Source: Anopheles merus
Lineage: Eukaryota; Arthropoda; Insecta; Diptera; Culicidae
Length of the DNA: 64,000 nt
Direction: 5' to 3'
NCBI RefSeq assembly: GCF_017562075.2
Contig: NC_054084.1
Coordinates: 26,412,246 to 26,476,245, forward strand
Below are positions 36,501-49,024 of the stretch, one piece after another. Each line of letters begins with the position of its first letter. Positions within the stretch are counted from its first letter, which is position 1. Below the pieces are notes generated by a model. That model worked only from the letters and a program-made list of their open reading frames with translations, was not told where the DNA came from and did not search any database. A program made the translations under genes and the position numbers.

Positions 36501-36757
36501 TAAAGGTATTGGACATTTTTCCTCCCCTACTCCTTAGCCTTGCTCCATCATTTTTTCAAACTGCTGCAACTGCTTTTGCAGCACGATCAGGGCTATCAGG
36601 TACCATCGGCATAATGCAATCGATAGCAGCACCGATATGTCGAGCCTTTTTTCCCTTACTCCAACCGAACAATGTTCGGTACAAGTACAAGGGAACGTGT
36701 GTGTGCCAAAAACATTGAACACGAGAGAGCCTCACAACGATGGTATCGTGATGGTGA
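33502..36757. other. No gene recognised
   Basis: AT-rich to about 34020 and again at 35890-36450. Between these, mixed DNA with GT runs near 34735. A TGCACTTTGAAAGTGTGCA imperfect palindrome lies at about 34024-34042. Confidence 0.55.
33947..33970 (+). repeat. ATTGATC tandem repeat and palindrome
   Basis: ATTGATCATTGATCATCAAT: two 7 bp units and an inverted end. Confidence 0.6.
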
Positions 36758-36815
36758 TATTATTATTATTATCATTATTATCATTATTATTATTATTATT
36801 ACTATTATTATTAGT
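36758..36815 (+). repeat. (ATT)n trinucleotide repeat, interrupted
   Basis: TATTATTATT with regular ATC, ACT and AGT interruptions over 58 bp. Asn-rich or Leu-rich frames over it are artefacts. Confidence 0.93.
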
Positions 36816-39800
36816 ATCGTCCTCGTCGTGTAGAGCGAGAGTGTGCGGCTGATGGTTCGCCACCGGAATCGGCTGCCCAGCAGATCGGCTATCGGGGCTG
36901 GTTGGAAAATTACGCCCGGCTAATCGTTTAATTAATTTCTGGGCTCTCTTGCTGTGGTTGCAGCCCCAAGGGGGCAGTGTCGAGGCGGCCAATGCGACCG
37001 GCCGGCGGCTGTACCGGTGTGTGAGCGGCACCGGCACTTTATCTGATCTGGGTCGGTCCCGTTGGCGAGTTTCTTGCGCCCGTTTGGAGTGATTTTGGGG
37101 CGGCAGTGTATGCAGTTGAGGTTTAAGCGAAAAAGGAACATACTCCCCTGTGAGTATGGAGGTTGAAAGTTGATTTCTTACATCTAAAATCGGCCAGGGC
37201 AGTGGATCGATTTTATTAAATAGTTAAAGCGTAGGAGAAGCGGTACTAAGCGACAGTGATAAATGTTATTTTTTATAAGTCAATCAGCATAACAGATTAT
37301 TAGCTAATTATTGTCCTTTTTTTAGGCCCTTTGATGTCCTGTTTTCGTGGCTCCAAAACTAACAAAACGCCGTCTCTTAATGCACCATAAATGTGTGAAA
37401 TGAAGCTAAAACTCCGCACCCCACTTTCCGGCGTTCCATTTCGTGCCCACTAAGAATCGTCGTATATCTTCCCCCGGTGCCGCACTGCCAAACTTGCGAA
37501 CAGCTGCGAGATGATTTCCTTACAGAACTCATTTAGCAAGCAAGCAGCAGCAACAACAAAAAAGTGTCTACCAACGATGAAAGTAATCGTCCACGGGAGA
37601 GTAAATTTTAACGCCAGCCAGCCGCGGCAGTATCATTTTTCTTCTGCAATCGTCAGCACCTCGCTGGTGGTGTTTTTTTGTTGTTGCTTTTTTGTTTGTT
37701 TGGCTGACTTCCTTCTTTCGACGCTGTGTTTGCAAACAGTGTGCAACGGCCGGACGCTCGCGCTCTTCGCTTAATGTGTATTGCCAAATAGCGGGCTCTT
37801 AATAGCGTTCATAAAGTGCGCTTTATTTGCACTTGGGTTTCGGAGCGGTTCGGCCTCCCTCCCAGCTTAACGATCTGTCACGAAATAAACTCCTCACTGC
37901 GGCTCACTGATTCGCCGAAGCTCCTTCCCCGTGTTCTCTTCCGCGTGAGGCACTGTGAGGTCAGCTGTCGGAAGTAGGTGTAGGTTTATAATTTTATTTA
38001 TTATAATGATAATTGCTGCACCGTCTAGTGGCGGCGGGTGTGTGAAGCTGCGCGAGCTCGCAATGCAGCCAGCCAGCCAGACAGATTTCGACAGACGGAC
38101 GACGGGCCTACGGTAAAGTTTACCCGCCCGCCCAATTGCGCCACACCGTTTGGATATAGCACTTAAATTGTGAAAATTAGACACTTATTTGAATGGAAGG
38201 TCTGCAGAGAAAGGGTTGAACTAAAGTGGCCACCGTTTGCCCCACGCTGAAGTCATCACTAGCACGGCTGGCTGGCGATTTGGACGCTTCGAACCGTTCA
38301 CCCAACCCCGTCCGCTCAGGTCACTGTGTACTGTTGCCACGAGGACCTACTTTATAGCCCGTTGAAGCATCCATTCGTCATCAGCCGCGATATGAACGAC
38401 TTTCGGAAATGGAACCAGGACAGCGACGGCTAAAGGTTGATGAAAATTTATTGACTTTAAACGTGAATGAATTGCGAGTGTCACAGTGCCACCAGTGCTA
38501 ACAACCTTCGCTAACACGAAGCCGCGATCCGCATTAACGATCGGCGGTCGAGTACAGGTAAGGGAGGGTTTAAAAAGGTTAACCTTCATTATTATTGCGG
38601 TTCCAGTGAAATGGTTTGCAGCTTGCTGTGCCGGATGGCGATTTGTTGAGGACGGCTAAGATGGCACATCTTTTAGTGCAGTTTGTGTCTGTGTGTAGCT
38701 AGTAGCGTTAGGTTGAAGTAAATCCAACGTTGTCCAGCAGCAGCAGCAGCATCGAGACACGAGACAAACACCTAATTAGAAATTTATGATGACAGCCACT
38801 GAATGTGCGGTTTGCAACCGCTTTTTTGATGAGCTGGAAAATAATGTCCCAAAACGAGAGGGGGAAGTGTTACAAAAACAAAAAAGCATGAAATTATGAT
38901 CGTGAGGAATAATAAAAACAAACCCCATGCAACAGTGGAATGTGATGGTGGCAGTCAGTTATTCCTCCATTCATCCGGCTTCCACCCGGAAATAGCATCG
39001 CACACATTCATCATTAAAATGCGCATTACGACGGGCGGTGGAGTGTGTGTGCGTGTGTGTAAATATGCTTCATTTTTGGAGAGTGGCGGGAGGCTTTCAC
39101 AGGATAATCACTTTTTTGTGCCTGTGTGTGCAGGCGTGTTGGTCGGGAAATATGAAATATATTTGCTCGTTATTTTATAAACACCCCCGTAGCGCAACAA
39201 CAGGAAGAGTTATGTATTTAGTGGCTTTACCCTCGCTCAACCAACCGACCGTCCTTCTCCATTTCATGCATGCTCTGCTGCAGCGTGCAATAATTTACCC
39301 ACCAGCGGCTAACGGGGGGCAAAGGAGTTTGTTTTTAGTGGTGGGGCACCAGAGAACGTAATGGCAACCGTTTTTAATGGGCTTTACCGGAAGGGCAGCA
39401 ATGCACACTGCAAATGGGGATGAAAACAAAAAAAACCCAAACAAATGAAACACAAACGAGAGCTGCTCGATGACAAATTCAAATATTTGATGAAGTCACA
39501 ACACACACCACGGCAGGCAGGCGGGGGTAATGTGATCTCTCCCCCTTTGACAAACAGGTAGGATAGGTGCGTTTTGCTTTGTGATTTTTAATCTGTTTCC
39601 GCCCCTTACCAAGGGCCGTGTTACCCTTCCACACGCTTGTTATCCCGGCTTCACAGAAATTGCTTTTGAGTTTTTTAGTGTAATTCATGTAAAATTTACA
39701 TCGCTTTGTGTGTAGCAATAGCTGCAACAGCCGTGGCTGTAGGAGTGGAAAAGGGTTTGCGTACCGCTGAGGGTAAATGCAAAACCGTTTACAATGGCGC

Positions 39801-40535
39801 ACTGACGGGTGTTTGAATGCGGATGAAGAATTACAAAATTGACGGGTAATTAATTTTTCAACGCTTAATTGCTTTAAATTAATAAAACTGGCGTCCTCCT
39901 CGAGGGGGCCGTCCCTTTGGTGCCTCGATCACACCTGCATACGTTTTTTTATTTCTTTCTGCTGTCCCCACTTTATTTGCGGATTAATGTTTGATGGTGA
40001 ACGTCAAACACAGACTCGGGTCGTTTAAAATTTTGCAATACAGTTAGCTCAATGGAGTAGAAACTGTGAGTTTAAAGTATTTTTATTCTACCGCAAAATT
40101 GCTTCAAAAGGTATTACGTTTTAGGTGGAATAGGGGCAGCAATTCCAAAAAGCATGGAAACTATCGCTCTGGTAGGACTTGTTTGTGCGCATTTTTCATG
40201 AAAACTTCACCGAATCGCTGCAAATTATGATGCCCGGCTGGTATTGAGCGCTAAAGTTTCATTATCACAACACAACCACCATCCGGAAATAGTTGATAAA
40301 ACCTTTCTCGGTGTGAGGGTGTGTGTTTGTGTGTGAGTGTGCATTGGCACCAACCCGTAGGGCGATAAATTTCCCGCTTTCATTGCGGTAAACTGTAACG
40401 GTTTATTGTTTTGCATTTTGCAAACTTACGAGAATTAGCTTACACGTGAGTCGGTGGTTTCTTTTTTCCGTTTAGAGAGAAAGAGGGCGAGGCTTACAGT
40501 TGTTGCTTGGGTGATATTATTCGGCAACACGTTCC

Positions 40536-40540
<5 letters not shown>
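36816..40540. other. No gene recognised; mixed DNA
   Basis: A short CCAG tandem near 38066-38080, CAG repeats near 38738-38752, GT-rich runs near 39042-39060 and 40312-40345. A TCAAATATTTGA palindrome lies near 39479. Confidence 0.55.

Positions 40541-40594
<54 letters not shown>
40541..40594 (+). repeat. (GT)27 microsatellite
   Basis: 54 bp of uninterrupted GT, the longest pure dinucleotide array in the window and likely polymorphic in length. Confidence 0.97.
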
Positions 40595-40597
<3 letters not shown>

Positions 40598-41954
40598 CTT
40601 TAGCGATGGTGGCTCGATTCGGTTGCACGGCCAGATAATTGTTGGCATATTGTTCTAAGCGCGCATCGTTTGCGGTCGTCGTGCCACACCACACCGTCCA
40701 ATGCGCAACGGTTCACACGCTAATGGGTAAAATATTTTTGCCCTGCTGCCTCTCCCTTAGAACCGCTAACACACCTCCCGGCCGGTAGCAATCGAATTAG
40801 GGGCCCACTGGCCACAGCACACGCACTGGAAATGAATGCTTATGGTATGTAATGAACAGGTGAAATTTATCGCATTCTACACCCATGGTTGGCTGCTGCA
40901 TGAGTACCCCAATGTGGTGTGTGTGGTGAATGCTTTCGATTGGTTTTTAGCAAATTCAGAGCATTGCGCTGAGCGCGAACAATGGCAACAATTAACATAT
41001 TAAGTTTGTGATGCTCCCTAAATAAGCAAAACATAGACAGCACTTTAATGCATTCTTGTAAAAACAACTTTTGAAAACATTAGATGTTTACAATTACCAT
41101 AAAGTTACACTACTTTAGGTATGCTTTTCCCAATCCTGTTGCAAAGTCGAGTTCTTTACTTCTTCGCTAATCGTGCTAAATTAAATAAAGCTTTTAGCGG
41201 ACACCTCGAGCCACCTGTGTGCGTGGTAAAGTTTTAAAGCATTGCTTACCTCAAACTGCGCCTTTCTCACAGCAAACCCTGTGGCTGTGCGTTTCTCGCC
41301 CAAATGGGAATGAAGAGGAAGAATAAAAAGGAATACCGAACTTTTTCCGACTATTAAAAATATCGGCTAGTAAGAGCCACACGATACACTCTGCCGAGTG
41401 CCGTTTTGCTCAATGGCATGATCACAGTTCAACGTGTTGAGCGTGATGATGGTTTAATCTCGCGAACCACGAACTCGAACGCAGCTAACATTCTTCTCGG
41501 TGCTACATTTATGCTTTCTACGCTGTAACGATCGAACATAGCGAAGGGGTTGTGTACTGTGTACTGGTTTTGTTTATTATTGTGCAGTCCTGAAAGCGTA
41601 TCTTTTTTGCCTCTTTGTGTGGGATGTGTAATTTAATTGGTGGTTACGTGGTAGGGCAAAAATTATGATCACCAAGGTGGTGTTGCAATATTACACCATA
41701 TCATTGATTGAACCAAAATTGTAAACAATACCATACTTTGGTTTTATTAATTTCGCCAACTGTTATTGACTGTGGTAGAATGATATCGGACCCTTTTCAT
41801 TGTCGGTTTGTTATTTCGTTTTTTATTGTTTTCATTAACGCAATCAAAGTAAAAAAAAAAAGGTTATATTAAAGTGTTGGATTTGTATTTTGAAACCAAT
41901 AAAATTTCCCAGAAGTAGAGCACAGATAATATGGATACATTTGTAACACATGTT
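40595..41954. other. Mixed then AT-rich DNA, no gene
   Basis: Only a small TGGTGT/ACACCA hairpin near 41683-41704 stands out. Confidence 0.5.
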
Positions 41955-42444
41955 GGTCTAGAATTTCTTGATGGGACGCAGCTGGGATATGTTGAATCGG
42001 TTGAGTTCCATACCGAAATTCCGCATAAATTCGAATGAAATGATCGAACTGAGATTTGGCGTTATTGGTTGCCGTTGCGAAGCCAGTAGACGCGATTCAT
42101 GTTTTCTAATATGTTGATTCTTGTTTTCCTGGTACTATATCTCTGTTTGGCCGGTTGCATCAATCTCCCAGACAATCAAACGTAGTTTTGTAGCGAGAAA
42201 AATACAAAGCGTATTTTTCCCTTTGTCTTCAGCATCATTTGGCTGATGTCGCTCAGGGTCGCTGACGATTCGGATCTGGGATTTATTTCGATGCTCTGAT
42301 TGTTGTTGAATAGATGTTGTTGATGCCGGAACAGGCTTATCCAACGTCCACAAACTGTCGCATGGTGTCCGTTTTGGTCGTGGCATGGGGCTTTTCTTTT
42401 GCTCCTCGCGTTTCTAAACAAAGAAGCTTTACTTTTTTGGCTAT
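41955..42444 (-). pseudogene. Decayed N-terminal part of a mariner-like transposase (copy B)
   Basis: The reading begins at 42444 with ATA instead of ATG (IAKKVKLLCLE, against MAKKV in copy A). It stays open through KTDTMRQFVDVG and meets TAA at 42339-42337, exactly the codon that is TAG in copy A. Downstream fragments (ACSGINNIYSTT) match the helix-turn-helix region of copy A. No catalytic Asp/Glu motifs can be seen. The lost start, the stop and the missing catalytic part make it non-functional. A frame of 83 codons inside it (42386-42135) runs in a different phase and is an artefact. Confidence 0.6.
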
Positions 42445-42585
42445 CGCGGTTATAATTCGGCTGATAGAGATATCAAATTGTGTTTGCTGATTTATGGGAT
42501 TCTATTATTGAAAGTGCAATTAAAGTGTCGTTAGTGCGGATGAAAAAAAGACCAATAAAAATTAATGTCGATATTTATTATGCAA
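41955..42585 (-). mobile_element. Tc1/mariner-like relic, copy B
   Basis: Second diverged copy of the repeat at 15367-16000, in the same orientation and covering the same segment. Similarity begins near a TCTAGAATTTC block and ends near TATGCAA at both loci. The copies differ by many substitutions and small indels, so the duplication is old or the two copies come from separate insertions of one family. The minus strand holds the remains of a helix-turn-helix transposase N-terminus. No target-site duplication or inverted repeat was identified. The repeat relationship is seen directly; the mariner label is inference. Confidence 0.75.
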
Positions 42586-42622
42586 ATGTTACGGACTGAT
42601 TCTCTCAAATGATTGTTTTTTA

Positions 42623-42667
42623 GGAACTATTAAAACTGGAACTATGATAATTGGAACTATTGTAAAA
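42623..42667 (+). repeat. Three tandem 15 bp GGAACTAT units
   Basis: GGAACTAT occurs at 42623, 42638 and 42653, exactly 15 bp apart, each followed by a diverged AT-rich heptamer. It lies just outside mariner relic B. Confidence 0.85.
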
Positions 42668-44107
42668 GTCTAGTGGAAAAAAAATAAAACAAGAAAGTCA
42701 TAATCATTCCAATGAATGCATTGATTAAAAAATAGCTTATTCTGCAATTGCTTCCACATTTATATTTGATTTAGTTAAACACCTTCCAATTTTTCAATGT
42801 AATAGCGATTATTCAAAGAGATTCACAATGTTTCTAAAGTTATGATTCGTTCAGAGCTTAATGGACTTAATTGCCTTGGCATTAAGAAGAAGAGAAAAAA
42901 TAGTTCAATGTTTCCTCTCTTGTACAATTTACCTTTCAAAATATCTACACGAATAGTGAACATTCTCATCTCGTGGCTAATGTGGGCTTCAACGCACACA
43001 AAAAAAAAGGGTCCCCACAGCCAACATCCCACCATCCTACCAAACCCAGTAAATTATCTTCCCATTTTCCGACAATGATTTCGATGCATTAGCATTCAAT
43101 AATAGACTCACGGGCTCGCACTCCGCCCTTTTCCGTTCCTCGCTGGTTGGCGCAATTTTTTGTTGTATTCCTTTCACTCTGGTCCACTTTGCGTGTTCGT
43201 AACGATTTAGCCAATGCCTCTGCTAATGATGCACCTTTCGCCACAATGCATTTGCTGCCACCACCTCCATCAGCGCACCGGAAAAAAGTGTAATCCTTAC
43301 ACTGTGAAGTGAAAAGAACATGAACAAAAATTACAACTCACTCTCGATCTAACAAAAAAGTACAACCCAACCCCGCGCTAGTGTTCGGCGATGAATAGAC
43401 GCTGCGGTGAGACAGCGAGTAGCAAAAGCGAGCGTGAGAGCGAGCAGGACCAAAAAAGGAGGATTTCTATACCAATAGCAAAAACCACACAAAAAAGGTG
43501 GGTGGAACCCGAAAGAAATTGGTCATCAGTAGGGGAGTGGAAGTGGAATGGCAATACAGGCACCTGGCATTCCTCTGTTTTCCCCATTCCCATTGCCCGA
43601 TACCTCTCTTTCTCTTTCTTTGTCCAGTATGTGGCCAGAGCTTTGGGGTGGACACGCAAGGGCGCGGAAGGAACGCTCACAGATGAGTTGAAAATAGCGC
43701 AATCACTATCCATTGCTCTGTGATTATGGGTACAATATCATTTCGACAACGAAAAAGGCAGACAACCAGGCACCGAAACAAAGAAGAAGAAAGAAAAAAA
43801 AACACGTTAAGCTGTGATGGTTTTATTTGTGCAAGTTTGTGGGTTTGGGTCAGCATCCAATAGAACGGATGGCATGATTGTAATGGGGGTGTATTTTTTG
43901 TTGTTGTTGCTAGCTTCTGTTGTCCACACTCTAATTTTCCTCGCAGTTTCCCCAAAACATCACCGGGCCCATTGTGTGGAGTTTAATTCCACTTTCAACA
44001 GCCATTAATGGAGACCGAAAAATAATTGTACAAAAACGTTCCCCAGGAATTGAAAAGCACCCAGTTAGTTCCGCTCAGCCAGGTAGAGTTTACGGAGGAG
44101 AGTGGAA

Positions 44108-44236
44108 GAGGGAGACACAGAGAGAGAGAGAGAGACAGAAAGAGAGACAGAGAGAGAGACAGAAAGAGAGACAGAGAGAGACAGAGAGAAACAGAGAGAG
44201 AAAGAGAGAGACAGAGAGAGATAAAGAGAGAGAGAG
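44108..44236 (+). repeat. Polypurine GAGACA/GAGAAA tract
   Basis: About 130 bp that is almost entirely purine except for the regular C of GAGACAGAGAGA-type units (and one T in ATAAAG). Units such as GAGAGACAGAAAGAGAGACA recur, which suggests slippage of a longer unit. It runs into a short GT run at 44236-44246. Confidence 0.93.
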
Positions 44237-45112
44237 TGTGTGTGTGGATGCTTTAATCACTATCTTGTTGGTACAGTCAGCCTATTTTCCCACCCTGAGG
44301 AGACAACAGCTACGTCGCCTGACCGATTTTGAATCCGGCATGCCACTATGGAAGACAAAACCCAAACGACTTGTCCGCCATGTCTCAAGTCCAACTTCCG
44401 CCCGCGTGTCTTTGTGTACCATTTGGCATTGCATTGTTTCGTCTCCCTGACTCTTCCTCTCCCTCTCTATTTCGATTTCATTTCTGCCTGAAAAGGTTTA
44501 ATTTTATAGTGCGGTTGTAAAATTATTACACAATTTTATCTTTCTCACCGATCGCCTCCCCTGCCGCCTCTGCTGGAGCCGAAAAGTAATGCCCTCCCGC
44601 CGTACCCTTTATCCTTGCTGTCGCTTTAAAAGAGGTGGTGGTTTTGGTGGTTACTTGCAACCACACTAGCGCCGCCACCTTTTGCAGATCCTTTTGCTAT
44701 TCATTTCCGGCCAACGTTGCTTGGCACAGGTGGTTCGATTATGTAAAATGGGCGTTCGGTGCTGTTGGACCAAAGGCGGGCCACCCATCCTGGCCCACAA
44801 CCACCTGAAGTGAAGCAAGAAGCAGGAAGCGGTGCCAAGAGTCGCCGTTGGGAGGGTTGCAGCGGTAGCTGTCTGCGGTTTTTTCAGAGTTTTTGTGTTC
44901 GGGTTGGTCTGGGGGTGTGGAGGAAAAAGAACTGTTGGGTGTGTCTGGGAGCTTTTACTCCAGAAGCTGTGCGGTGTCGCTGTGTTGGTACAGTGAAAGA
45001 GACTTAATTTTATAAGAGCGTCATTCAGTGAGGGCTACGAAAACGACGGCTGTCGCTGTTGCTACTACTGCTGCTGCTGCGGTTTGTTGAAGACTCGTTT
45101 CCCACATCGAGC

Positions 45113-45114
<2 letters not shown>

Positions 45115-45154
<40 letters not shown>
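45115..45154 (+). repeat. (CA)20 microsatellite
   Basis: 40 bp of uninterrupted CA. Confidence 0.97.
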
Positions 45155-45155
<1 letters not shown>

Positions 45156-45920
45156 TGGAGAAGAGGTGAGATAGGGATTGTTTTATTTTCTCGCTTTTGT
45201 TCCATTCTCCTCTCTCTTTTCCTTCTCTCTTTAGGGGGGAGAAAAAAGCATTAGCTATTGTCATTTTGCACATAAGTGCTTTTCAGGTGAAGTGCTGCAG
45301 CCGACTTCAATTACTGTCGAGCGCTGGTGCGAGTGCAAGTGGCAGTTTCACTTCGTCTGTTTGCCAACGCTACAACCCGGCTGTCTGGCTGTCGCATCAA
45401 GAAAGGTAATAAGGATAGAAATCCACCTCAAGCACATACAGACGCACACACACCTACTCGGTGGAAGACACGCTTCTGCACACAATTATGCACGAATGCA
45501 TCCGAATGTGGTCTGCGGAACGAGGGCTGGTTGGGATGATTATCGTAAACTCCCCCTCCCCCTCCACTTCATCCCTTTATGTCCCTTAAAAGATGCAGCC
45601 AATTTATTGCCCGCCTCCCTCAGCCGGCCGACCCCAAGATGCAAGGATCGGTCCCATCGCGACAATAACGACTCACATTTGTTGCTCCTGTGAAGGGACC
45701 GCAAAAATGTTGCAATCTTTGCGAAAAACCGAACCGGAGCTGTTGCAGCTGTCCTCCTCGCACCATTTAGGTGCTTAATGACAAAATCAAAATCCTTATC
45801 CACAAACCACCTTGCAGTTAATGCCCTGTGGTCGAGAAGGGGTATCCCAGGGGGTAATTCACCGAGCACCGCCATAAGCACACCCATTTGTGGTCTTGAC
45901 GAGCAAGAGCGCAACCTCCT

Positions 45921-45946
45921 ACACACACACACACACACACACACAC
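45921..45946 (+). repeat. (AC)13 microsatellite
   Basis: 26 bp of uninterrupted AC, less than 1 kb from the (CA)20 array. Confidence 0.95.
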
Positions 45947-48051
45947 CCATCGAGGTGGGATCTTCGATTTTACATCCTAGTTTGCGTTTAATCATCAGGT
46001 AGCGCCCTCAAATTACGGTCCAATCAACACCCGACCTTTGCACATGCGGAGGGCCGCAGCAGAGGTTCAGATATGGTTCAGGGATCGTTTGCCCGGCTTT
46101 TAAAAGCACACCCCATATCAGTTCAATCGATGATTGGGGCACTGCTCACCTTTTGCCCCTGTTTCATCCCGGCAGGCATTGCTTATCTTGTGTGCCTTCA
46201 CCACCACCACCTTGTCGCTCACTTATTTGGACACACCTCTTCATTCGGTGTGTGTGTACTATTAAGGTTAGTTGAACCGAAACACCGACAAACTATATCC
46301 ATCCTTAAACTCCGGAGCGTATCGTTGGAGGTGAGCTTTTGTAAGGGGTGCTTTGGTATTTTCCTTACGGTTTACCGATAAGAGTTATTACCGAGAGCAG
46401 TCGCTCCGTAGTGAGCATCCCTCACAGGGCGGGCAGGTAACCGTTATGATAAGGTTATCTTCTCTTCTCAAGCACGACTATGAAGTTATTGTGGTAAGTT
46501 TTGCAGGCAACGCACGCTAGTTTCAACCCCGCCGGTGCGATAAAGAATGCGGTGATAATGATGAAAAGTTATGCTTTTAGGGAAGGTAAAGCTGGGATGA
46601 TGTGATGTTAACAGCGTGTGCCTTTATAGACGATAGAGAGAGAGGATACGTTTTTATGGGTGTAAAATTGCATAATTGAGGTCGTAAAACGGGGGAGTGG
46701 TGTTGCTGAACAATGGCAAAGTACTATCAATAGTAGCTTTTAATGAAGGGTATTTAAAAAACATCCAGGATGTAGTGGTGAAGTCAAGCAAGGATAGTAG
46801 CAACGGAGTAGAAACAATGTTAAAATGTAGCTGTCTCAATTGTATGTGAAAATGTCGCGAAGCGATCTCTATTAATGCATTGTAACAAGTCCAGACGTCC
46901 AAACGATCCAAACCAAGTGACTGTGCAGATGTAGTAGCGAATACAAGTATGGCAAAATCTTCAGCAAATCATTCAGATAAACGTTTGCGTTAAATTCATA
47001 TTTTAAACGTTTTGATTCGATGTCAGAGATCTTGTGTGCCTTTTGACAGAGATTGAAACCTGAAATATGAAGACGTTGTTTATTGTCGTAAAAATGAAGA
47101 AAACATTATAATATGTACATTAAAACATATTTCTAGGTATTCAAAGGATAAATGTGTTGCTCTTACGTTTTTAATGCGAAACTCAGAAAAAATAAAATTT
47201 GAAGTAAAAAATCGAAAACAAAATAGTTTGCGATCATGATGTTCCTCGATTATTTGATCTCTTTATTTTTAATTCCAACCATAACATCACTTTGCAGCAA
47301 ACATCCAATTCACTGTAAAAAAAAAAAAACATTTATAATCCATTCCATTTTATTTTTGGAATCGTCGCCATTGCAAAAAAAAAGTGCTATCGGAAATTGT
47401 TGATCCACATAATCCAATATATTATTGAGCCTTAGGATAAAAATACTGCTGACGCAAAATGCAATAAATTTTGCAGACCACCAGCAAATTGTGATGCTTC
47501 TCGATGATAGGCTTGAATGTGTGTGCGTTAGTGCGTGCATGCTCGTTCGTATAAGGATGATGATATTATTTTGTTACACGAGTTGCCTGTGCCTGTGTTC
47601 GTCTTTTTTTGCCTCTTCCATCAGCTCCAATCTCTCTTGTATGTCGTCATGTTCGGGCTTTAAGGCGGCGCATCATCATCGGTCCCACATACGTTGGGAC
47701 ACTGTTTTCCGTACGCTTCCGGCACAATCACAATCACCGTGTGTCCACACAGTAGGTGAAAATTATGAGACAAACAAACTGTGCACACCCAACCCTCCGA
47801 GTAACTACAATGCACAAACACACATCAAACGGATCGATGTGTCCGGTTTATCCACTTTTTCCTCCTTTCCCAAACGGCCCGCAGAAGCCTCGCTGGGTTT
47901 GCTGAACGCTAAATTTATTTTACCGCAAGCATTATAACCGTAAATTATAAAAATACATTAAATATGATCGCTTTACCACCACACGACTGCGAGCGACTGT
48001 CGCAACGTGGTTCCATGGGCAGCCAACAACAACAACAAGTGAGAGTTGCCA

Positions 48052-48080
48052 CATCAATGATGATATTTTCGTCATTGATG
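48052..48080. repeat. 9 bp hairpin CATCAATGA/TCATTGATG
   Basis: Perfect 9 bp arms around an 11 nt loop. The pairing can extend outward through TTGCC/GGCAG with a 2 nt bulge. Confidence 0.6.
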
Positions 48081-49008
48081 GCAGCACGGAGTGGCAAAAA
48101 AAGGAGATAGAAAAACTGGTGTCATGAGTAACCGAAAATAAAACAATAACCATGTGGCTGCTTCTGATATCGCGCACCCATCGGAGGAAAACCCACACAC
48201 TCCAGCAAAAGCCGGTCATAATCATGTGCAAAAAAAGACGCAAAAATCTCAACATCAGCAGGGTAGAGATTTCGGAGGCTTACTTCCACTACAGTTACAG
48301 TCAGTTTGGATTTTTATGCGCACAAACGACCTATCGGGAGCATTGACGCGTTAAGACAAGCTTTGCCGGGCGACGAGATCAAGAAGTGATGACCTTCAAA
48401 GCGGATTTCGTCTTTATTTTCCATTTCCTTTTGAGCACAGAGAAGCAAAAGAAGACATGTGAAGGAAAACCTTCTCCAAAACGAGTGCCCTTAACCACCG
48501 TAACGAGCCGAACAAACGCTTAAACCCGCGCGATGTTGCTCAACCTACGGACCCGCGGAGATAGGCGTGGAAAATGTTTTTAAATAAAGCCGTAAATTGC
48601 GCGAATGAGAAAATTTATTTATCAATAAGCGGCGTAGATAAGGGTCATTTCTTCGTCGCCCTTCCAAGCAAGCAGAGGGTGGTTGTAATGCATTTTTTTG
48701 TTGTTGCTCCATCGTGTTTTCCTCTCGGGGAGGTAATTTTTGTCCACGCACACAAACGGTCAGAACAAACAAAAAAACATTTTTTTGTGATGCCATTTTC
48801 GTTGGGCGCGACTGAGAAGAAAGCAGAGTGTGGAATGGGTAAAAATTAAATTTTCCCAAAGCACCGCAAGCAACGCCCGTAAGGCAATAAAAATGTGGTG
48901 GAGCGTTCCGTTGTTGTTGTTTTTTTATCTTAATCGGAATATAACAGAAAATAAATAAATAGCCTCTGCCCCACGATGATGCCATTCCGCACACAGACAG
49001 GGTATGAT

Positions 49009-49024
49009 TGTGTGTGTGTGTGTG
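49009..49024 (+). repeat. (TG)8 microsatellite
   Basis: Short pure TG run. Confidence 0.85.

Larger units (their letters stand above)
42668..46460. other. GC-richer, simple-repeat-dense block, no gene
   Basis: Polypurine tract and two CA arrays (listed separately), plus CTG repeats near 45068. Frames of 102-158 codons mostly read through the simple repeats. Confidence 0.6.

Noticed and set aside
43974..44450. 158-codon frame rich in Arg/Glu/Gln
   Set aside because: Translation of the polypurine tract.
47425..47937. 170-codon plus-strand frame
   Set aside because: Starts in AT-rich DNA, crosses into a compositionally different block, and shows no family resemblance.
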